Source: Desulfobacteraceae bacterium (lineage in GTDB: Bacteria; Desulfobacterota; Desulfobacteria; Desulfobacterales; Desulfobacteraceae). Taken from it: a stretch of 21,987 bases of DNA. The stretch spans positions 1 through 21,987 of the forward strand of contig PIVQ01000050.1 in the NCBI GenBank assembly GCA_003354055.1, in the 5' to 3' direction. The position numbers and the translations under genes are program-made. Below are positions 16,490-21,987 of the stretch, piece by piece (within the stretch, counting starts at the first letter, position 1; every line of letters starts with the position of its first letter). The notes below the pieces were generated by a model that saw only the letters and a program-made list of their open reading frames with translations, was not told where the DNA came from and did not search any database.

Positions 16490-16517
16490 TTGACAAGATG
16501 CAAGGTTGTCCTTTAAG
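16490..16517 (+). promoter_or_regulatory. candidate promoter of the adenylate cyclase gene
   Basis: A perfect -35 hexamer TTGACA (16490-16495) is followed after 16 bases by TTTAAG (16512-16517, 4/6 match). AGACCC (16523-16528) and GGGTCT (16553-16558) form a small inverted repeat just downstream, in the leader. The weak -10 makes this tentative. No CRP-type site was evident to the eye. Confidence 0.35.
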
Positions 16518-16585
16518 TTGTAAGACCCAGCCGGGCATTAATATTGGTCTATGGGTCTCCATTTTTATAGGAGCACCAAAAAAAG

Positions 16586-19500
16586 ATGGAAATACGGCTG
16601 ATACCGGCGGCTAACACCGGCAAGCGTAGATATGGGGAAAGGGCAATGGCAGGCACCATGAAGACAGTAATTGAGGATTTGGATTTTGATCTATTTGAAT
16701 CCCAATGGGAAAAATTGTCAATTGAAAAAAAGGCCCTTGTTATTGAGGAGGCCGGCACCTTACCGCCTAAAACTGCAATTCTGCCGATTCTGGCCGGGTT
16801 AACCTCCCACCGCCTATCCTTAAAAACCAAGGCGAAAAACAGCCTTGAAACTCTGAAAACAACTATCTGTAATAGGCCGACGGATGCCACGGGCATTGCT
16901 GATTATGTCGAGAGCAAAAAGGCAGCATTGGTCTGCGCCCGGATTTATGCACTTATTCAGCCGGGTCTGCCCTCTGATGAACTTCACTTTTTATTTTCCT
17001 CTCTGCTGACCTTTGGTCCAAAGGGGGCTGGTTTTGCTTTCAAGGCAGTTTATAAGGGACTTATCTCAGTACCGGCCATGGAACAAATGGTTGCCGCGGT
17101 ACCGGAGTCTGACCGTCTGTCTTTTGTTCATCAATATCTTAAGGCCGCCCCGAGTGTCCGTCTGAAATTCGGCTATTCATTCAAGCGCATTTTAATGTCT
17201 CTTTATCAAAGGGACGCTGTTGTTCATTTTTATGCCGGTCTTTTTGATCGCAGGGAAGATGCCGATCCCTTTTTGCATCATATCAGTGCCCGGTTAAGAT
17301 ATCCCGGGCAGATTGTGTCTGAGCAGATACGATCTGTCGATCCTGTGCAGAGGATAATAGGACTAAAAGCATTTTCTATGATAAAGGGGAAAATTCCTGC
17401 CGACCTGCTAATATATCTTCTGGCCAATGAGGAAAACGAGGCGGTCAGGATTGCCATCTATAATGTTATTGAAGCCTCTTCTGTGGGGCATTACCGGGAA
17501 CTGTGTTATCCCATCCTTCGGTTTTTCTATGAAAGGGAAGAAACAGAAGCACTCCATGCTTTCAAGGCAATGGTCGTAACGGGGAAATTACCCCCTTATC
17601 GTATGCTCAAAATGGTTTCGGCAAAGTACCCCTCTTTGCTGCCGGCAATCCATTCGGATATGTCAGCCTTATCTAAATTTTCTTTTTTAATTATTCAGGA
17701 TATTGCCCTGAATCATAACGAATATTCAGGCCTAAATTTTGATGCCAACCTCGCCTGTGTTCTGGGTATGATTAAAAAAAGACCGGAACGGATTGTAAAA
17801 CTATTCAGCGGATCAGCTGTAAGAAAGGACGCGGCATCCTTTATTGAAAAAACCGGATCCCTTCTGGCACAGGAAAAGAACAGCATCGTAACCGAGTTTG
17901 ATCAAATTATCCGTCTGATAAACGAAAAATCTAAAAATTTGACTGCCACGGCGCAGGCCTCAATTCAAAAAAAGATTGAACACCTTAAATCCGGAAAAAA
18001 ATCAGGGAGAAAGATTAGTTTTGAAGATGATGTTATTTTAAATGCAAATCTGTCATCCTCAAACATTAATTCATCTTTCCTTTTTTTTAATAGAAGTATT
18101 ATCTACGGGAGTAATCTTTCCCATGTAGTTTTTTTAAATACCGTTTTTAGGAAAAGCATTTTTTATAGTGTTGATATGCGGGGAGCAAGGTTTGATCGGG
18201 ACAATTTCGATGATGCGGTTTTTATTAATGTGAATGCATCAGGTGCTGAATTTAAAAACTGCAGTTTTGAAAATGTGTCTGTTTATAATTGTAATTTCAG
18301 TCATGCAAGCTTAAGGGACACCTCTTTTGTAGGGGCGGTTATTTCAAAAACCATATTTGAAGAAACAGATCTTTCTGATTCATGTTTTGCCAATTCAAAA
18401 ATTTCCGCCGTGTCCTTTTCCAAAGCGGTCCTGAGTAATACAGACTTCTCAGATGTAAGAGCACGATTCTGTAAGTTTCAATTGAATGACAGCTTTAATA
18501 TCAGAACTGACAATCTGGATTTTAACGCACGACAATTTCAGCTTTCCGACAGGGATATGCCACAGATGGAAGCCCAAACAGTGGCGGAAATCAACAAAGA
18601 GATTTTTTGTGAATTCATTCATTATGGCGAGCAAAAATTTTTAAAGCAAAACCGGCTTTCCCTGCTCACGGCCTTTGACATCTTCAGAAAAAAACCTGCA
18701 GATCTGTTTCAACTTATCCCTTTTTTTCTGCATGAAAATATTACCCTACCGGGATTTAATGAATTTCATTCCAAAACGCCCTGCGGCATATGGAACTATC
18801 TGCCGAACCCTGAAACAATAAAAATATTAAATCATTACATCCCCGGCAAAGAAACTTTGGCCAAACGATGCCAGGATCCCAGGATTGAAGGCCTTTTTAC
18901 CATTGGAAGTGTGGGGTCCATAGCCCAGACATCAGAATCTGATATCGACTATTGGGTCTGCATCCATGAAGACAAGTTCAGCTCCCGGGAGATGGATCTG
19001 TTAAAGGAAAAGCTTGCAACTTTGGAAACAATAGCCATGGATAAGTTTCATACAAAGGTGACCTTTTTTGTTGTGGACATTCTTAAGGCCAGGAATAACG
19101 ATTTTGGGGATTCCTCCGTTGAAAGCTCGGGCTCGGCACAGTCACGGCTGTTAAAAGAAGAGTTTTACAGAACCATGATTTATGTTGCCGGCAAAATTCC
19201 CCTTTGGGCGGTGTTGCCCACTGCCGTCAGTGTGAATTACTATGACAGTATTAAAAAAAGCGTTATCGTTTTTCCAAGTGATTCCAGATACATTGATCTG
19301 GGAGATATCAATGCTATTTCCACTGGAGAGTACTTTGGCGGTTCTCTCTGGCAGATGTTCAAATGCCTGAAAAGCCCTTTTAAATCAGTGCTCAAAATGG
19401 CGCTTCTTGAAAAATTTATCTATGAGTATGGAAAACAAATCCTGCTTTGCAACAAGTATAAAGACGAGTGGATGAATTCAGGTGCGCATCTGCAACTGGC

Positions 19501-20533
19501 TCAGAATGATTCATACTATATTTTGGTGGAAAATCTTCTCACCTATTTTAAAACGGTTGAGGACAAAGATTCGGTGACACTTCTGCTCACCTGCTTTTTT
19601 TTGAAACTCGGCATTTCAGAAGAATCCCAGATAGGGGATGGGGCTTTCGGCTTTCGGAACATACTACTTGAAAAATGTATGCGCCAATGGGGGTGGACCA
19701 AGAGTGAGGTTTTTAGAATCGGCCGATTTAAAACCTGGGAATATGGTGATATTGCCGTTCTTTCAAACACCATTAAAGACTATATGATCAACACATATAA
19801 AATTGTGAATAAGCGATTTGTCCACCAGAGCCAGTCAAAAATCAGTCCTGAAGACCGCACTGTACTTGGGCGAAAGGTATTTGTTGAGTTTTCAAAACAG
19901 CCCGGGAGAGTTGAAAAGGCATTCATTATTTCAAGGAGCGACCAATATTATCAGCGTCTGTATCTGAGGTATATTAAGGAGAACGGCAGTAAAGGGGTGT
20001 GGGAGTTGTTCAACAAGAATACAAGGCAGTTTGATTTTAAAGAGGAGCGGTTGATTCTCGCAGATACAGTTGAGGAAATCGGCATATGGTTAATTAACAA
20101 CGGCCTATACAATGAGCTGAATGCAGTTAATTTAATCCCCAATCCCACCTATGTCACTGTTGATGAGATTAGGAAGCTGTATAAAACCATGTATGATTTC
20201 TTTAGTCCGCCCCTTGAAAAATATATTGGTTTTGATCAATTGCTAACCGGAAACAAGGTGATCGGACTCTTTGTGTCGACGAATTTTTATGTATCTGAAC
20301 CACAGGTAAAAATAAGTGATTATACCATGGTATACTTAAATTCCTGGGGGGAGTTATTTTATGAATCCGTTGTTCCGGATGTGCCCTTGACCCTTCAGGC
20401 TGCCAAAAAAGATATTCTGAACAGAATGGGTCAAGATCTTATGCCTTTGAATACATTGTTTTATTCTTCTAAAGAGGGAAAAAAGCAGAAAAATCAGTTT
20501 CCACCTGACTGGAGCACTCAGTATTTTTTATAA
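16586..20533 (+). CDS. class I (CyaA-type) adenylate cyclase fused to helical and pentapeptide-repeat regions
   Basis: A 1315-residue cytoplasmic protein without signal peptide or membrane helix. The C-terminal half (about 660-1315) is a class I adenylate cyclase, which makes cAMP from ATP: G774-S775-x2-S778 and D786-x-D788 in a SDIDYWVC context have exactly the spacing of the nucleotidyltransferase-type active site of E. coli CyaA. FFVVD and a Gly/Ser-rich GSAQSRLLKEEFYRT segment follow as in CyaA. Residues about 478-650 are pentapeptide repeats (A(D/N)LxF-like, e.g. NANLS, GAEFKNCSF, DTSFVGAVI), expected to form a right-handed beta-helix. Residues about 30-470 are helical and look HEAT/ARM-like. 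E. coli CyaA is about 850 residues, so about 660 residues are extra. An alternative start is the ATG at 16646 (GGGGAAAGGG upstream); the one used has AGGAG 12 bases upstream, rather far. It is probably monocistronic. Confidence 0.9.
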   Translation: MEIRLIPAANTGKRRYGERAMAGTMKTVIEDLDFDLFESQWEKLSIEKKALVIEEAGTLPPKTAILPILAGLTSHRLSLKTKAKNSLETLKTTICNRPTDATGIADYVESKKAALVCARIYALIQPGLPSDELHFLFSSLLTFGPKGAGFAFKAVYKGLISVPAMEQMVAAVPESDRLSFVHQYLKAAPSVRLKFGYSFKRILMSLYQRDAVVHFYAGLFDRREDADPFLHHISARLRYPGQIVSEQIRSVDPVQRIIGLKAFSMIKGKIPADLLIYLLANEENEAVRIAIYNVIEASSVGHYRELCYPILRFFYEREETEALHAFKAMVVTGKLPPYRMLKMVSAKYPSLLPAIHSDMSALSKFSFLIIQDIALNHNEYSGLNFDANLACVLGMIKKRPERIVKLFSGSAVRKDAASFIEKTGSLLAQEKNSIVTEFDQIIRLINEKSKNLTATAQASIQKKIEHLKSGKKSGRKISFEDDVILNANLSSSNINSSFLFFNRSIIYGSNLSHVVFLNTVFRKSIFYSVDMRGARFDRDNFDDAVFINVNASGAEFKNCSFENVSVYNCNFSHASLRDTSFVGAVISKTIFEETDLSDSCFANSKISAVSFSKAVLSNTDFSDVRARFCKFQLNDSFNIRTDNLDFNARQFQLSDRDMPQMEAQTVAEINKEIFCEFIHYGEQKFLKQNRLSLLTAFDIFRKKPADLFQLIPFFLHENITLPGFNEFHSKTPCGIWNYLPNPETIKILNHYIPGKETLAKRCQDPRIEGLFTIGSVGSIAQTSESDIDYWVCIHEDKFSSREMDLLKEKLATLETIAMDKFHTKVTFFVVDILKARNNDFGDSSVESSGSAQSRLLKEEFYRTMIYVAGKIPLWAVLPTAVSVNYYDSIKKSVIVFPSDSRYIDLGDINAISTGEYFGGSLWQMFKCLKSPFKSVLKMALLEKFIYEYGKQILLCNKYKDEWMNSGAHLQLAQNDSYYILVENLLTYFKTVEDKDSVTLLLTCFFLKLGISEESQIGDGAFGFRNILLEKCMRQWGWTKSEVFRIGRFKTWEYGDIAVLSNTIKDYMINTYKIVNKRFVHQSQSKISPEDRTVLGRKVFVEFSKQPGRVEKAFIISRSDQYYQRLYLRYIKENGSKGVWELFNKNTRQFDFKEERLILADTVEEIGIWLINNGLYNELNAVNLIPNPTYVTVDEIRKLYKTMYDFFSPPLEKYIGFDQLLTGNKVIGLFVSTNFYVSEPQVKISDYTMVYLNSWGELFYESVVPDVPLTLQAAKKDILNRMGQDLMPLNTLFYSSKEGKKQKNQFPPDWSTQYFL

Positions 20534-20581
20534 ATATCTTTAACTGTTTCTAAGGATCAATTCAGGAACAATCAGCTGCAA

Positions 20582-20604
20582 ATTCAGGGTATTTTAATCT
20601 GAAT
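20582..20604. terminator. weak inverted repeat between convergent genes
   Basis: ATTCAG (20582-20587) and CTGAAT (20599-20604) face each other across 11 bases between the convergent adenylate cyclase and radical SAM genes, overlapping the last codons of the latter. The short stem without a real T-run makes it a doubtful terminator. Confidence 0.25.
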
Positions 20605-21987
20605 GCTTGGGGTTGATACAGATCCGGCAGTCGGCGCAGGGCTTCATGGGGCAGGAGATGGAGTTTTTTTCGTCTTTTGCCCGAAAAAATTCCTTTAGGA
20701 GAAAATCGTCCGATACCCTGTGGGCAAGTATGTCCCAGGGTAAAAGAGTCGCAGGATCCTGTGACTTTTCTTTGTGAATCACATGATCGCAGTACTCTTG
20801 ATTCATTTTCATGGCACGGGTCCAGCCGTGTTCAAGGGCCAGTTCAATGAGATCCGCGGCATGTCTGTCGCCTAGGGAGAGCAGGGCATGGGTCCTTGCC
20901 TGGCGAAGGGATTCAAAGTTCAGGGTTACATTGGCGGTTTTTTTCAATCCCTGGCGGATGATGGAGAACCGTTTTTTCAGCTCTTTTTCATCTGTCATGC
21001 CAGACCATTGGAACGGGGTGCAGGGTTTGGGGATAAATGGGTTGATGCTCAGGGTGATGTTGCCGATTTTTTTCTTTTTTCTGGAGGCTTCAAGAAAAGT
21101 GGATTTTATTTGCCGGGTTAAATCAACTATGGCCTGGACATCTTCGGTAGTTTCAAAGGGCAGGCCGATCATAAAATAGAGACGCATATTCATGATACCT
21201 TTGTCCACAAGAGCTTTTGCAGCGGAAAGAATCTGTTCTTGAGTCAGCTTCTTGTTGATGATGTTTCTCATGCGCTGGGAGCCTGCTTCCGGGGCGATGG
21301 TGGCTGTTTTTACACCGGAATCGGATAGAATGGAGATAATCCGGTCATCCAGTTTGTCGGCCCTCAGGGACGAAAAGGAAAGTCGAAGTCCTTTCTCCTT
21401 ACCGTACTGACATATCTCACCGATTTCCGGATGGTCCAGAACAGCCGAACTGACCAGGCCGATTTTGTCTGTTTTCCCGGCTGCCTCATCAATGGCTTCT
21501 CGGAGGGTGTCCAGGGGGTAAATCCGGGGCGGGCGGTAGATAAATCCTGCTGTGCAGAACCTGCAGCCGTGGGGGCAGCCTTTGAGGGTTTCAATGAGGA
21601 AAATGTCTTTGAATGCGGTGCCGGATGTCATGATGGTTGTGGTGGTTTTGACATCAGACAGATCGGTGAGGTATTGGACCTGAATCTGTTTGGCTGGTTT
21701 GCTTTTGGGGGTGTCCTGGTCTCGACTGGGGTAGAGGATTGGCTGATGAAGGTCAGGGACATAGGCCCCTTTCATCCGGGTTTCAACTTTTGACAGGAGG
21801 GTTTCTCGATTTTCCGATTTTCGGTACAGTTCAAAAAACGGTGGTAAAAGGCATTCAGCCTCCCCTAAGAGGAAAAGATCCACAAAGGGGGCAATGGGTT
21901 CCGGGTTTAAAAAGCAGGCGACTCCCCCCGCGACCACCAGGGGGTGGATGTGGTTTCGATCAGATGATCGCAGGGGGATGCCTGTTG
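20594..21987 (-). CDS. radical SAM protein with B12-binding-type N-terminus (TIGR03960-like), 5' end outside the window
   Basis: At least 464 codons are visible. The frame stays open to the right edge, and the residues before the internal GTG at 21937 (IPLRSSDRNHIHPLVVAGGVACFLNPEP) continue the family pattern, so the gene is cut by the window rather than starting at that GTG. The visible N-terminal part is the end of a B12-binding-like Rossmann domain (VVAGG...NPEP...FLLGEAE). The radical SAM core follows with C-P-H-G-C-R-F-C (CxxxCxxC) and a GLP-type strand. The C-terminus carries LPWDILAHRVSDDFLLKEF, typical of uncharacterised TIGR03960-type proteins, which occur alone or fused to DUF2344. 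It ends with a Cys cluster (CPMKPCADCRIC) that may bind a metal or second Fe-S centre. No DUF2344 domain follows; the gene stops at 20594. The reaction is unknown. Confidence 0.85.
   Translation of the reverse strand, partial: TGIPLRSSDRNHIHPLVVAGGVACFLNPEPIAPFVDLFLLGEAECLLPPFFELYRKSENRETLLSKVETRMKGAYVPDLHQPILYPSRDQDTPKSKPAKQIQVQYLTDLSDVKTTTTIMTSGTAFKDIFLIETLKGCPHGCRFCTAGFIYRPPRIYPLDTLREAIDEAAGKTDKIGLVSSAVLDHPEIGEICQYGKEKGLRLSFSSLRADKLDDRIISILSDSGVKTATIAPEAGSQRMRNIINKKLTQEQILSAAKALVDKGIMNMRLYFMIGLPFETTEDVQAIVDLTRQIKSTFLEASRKKKKIGNITLSINPFIPKPCTPFQWSGMTDEKELKKRFSIIRQGLKKTANVTLNFESLRQARTHALLSLGDRHAADLIELALEHGWTRAMKMNQEYCDHVIHKEKSQDPATLLPWDILAHRVSDDFLLKEFFRAKDEKNSISCPMKPCADCRICINPKHSD

Overview
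This window most likely comes from a strictly anaerobic, motile, Gram-negative bacterium of the Desulfobacterota (Desulfobacterales-like). The evidence is indirect: a moderate to low GC feel, large multi-PAS histidine kinases, several chemoreceptors, a -24/-12 (sigma-54) promoter, Fe-S flavoenzymes of the FadH/old-yellow-enzyme type, and two radical SAM proteins. No rRNA, tRNA, CRISPR array or intact mobile element was seen.

Left part (1-3964, minus strand): a compact operon of two tandem paralogous FadH/OYE-type flavoenzymes that overlap by ATGA, followed by the first six codons of a further gene that runs off the left edge. Both resemble the OYE proteins of mycofactocin clusters more than E. 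coli FadH: Ser replaces the catalytic Tyr. The upstream paralogue has also lost one of the four Fe-S cysteines (Asp instead). About 600 bases without a recognisable gene follow.

Middle part (4617-10597, plus strand): a probable sigma-54 promoter drives a chemoreceptor with an unusual C-terminal, cytoplasmic Cache domain. Behind it are a small Xre/MbcA/ParS-type antitoxin-like protein and a radical SAM/SPASM enzyme, which sits where a RES-type toxin would normally be. After a 400-base gap with its own sigma-70-like promoter comes a second chemoreceptor of classical layout.

Second-messenger and sensing part (10612-20533): a membrane diguanylate cyclase (minus strand) is divergent from a 1241-residue sensor kinase (periplasmic solute-binding domain, 4 PAS, GAF, HisKA, HATPase). 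The 314 bases between them hold a 51-bp tandem repeat with an internal palindrome, an extended -10 promoter and an 11-bp inverted repeat in the kinase leader. The kinase is followed by a small four-helix membrane protein (PF04020 type) and a strong terminator. Next is a 1315-residue protein joining a helical N-terminal region and a pentapeptide-repeat block to a class I (CyaA-type) adenylate cyclase.

Right edge (20594-21987, minus strand): the C-terminal part of a B12-binding-type radical SAM protein, whose 5' end lies outside the window.

Taken together this is a signalling-rich chromosomal segment (chemotaxis, c-di-GMP, cAMP, two-component sensing) beside a redox-enzyme operon. The strongest candidates for something undescribed are the antitoxin-like/SPASM radical SAM pair, the HEAT-like/pentapeptide/adenylate cyclase fusion and the repeat-rich divergent regulatory region.
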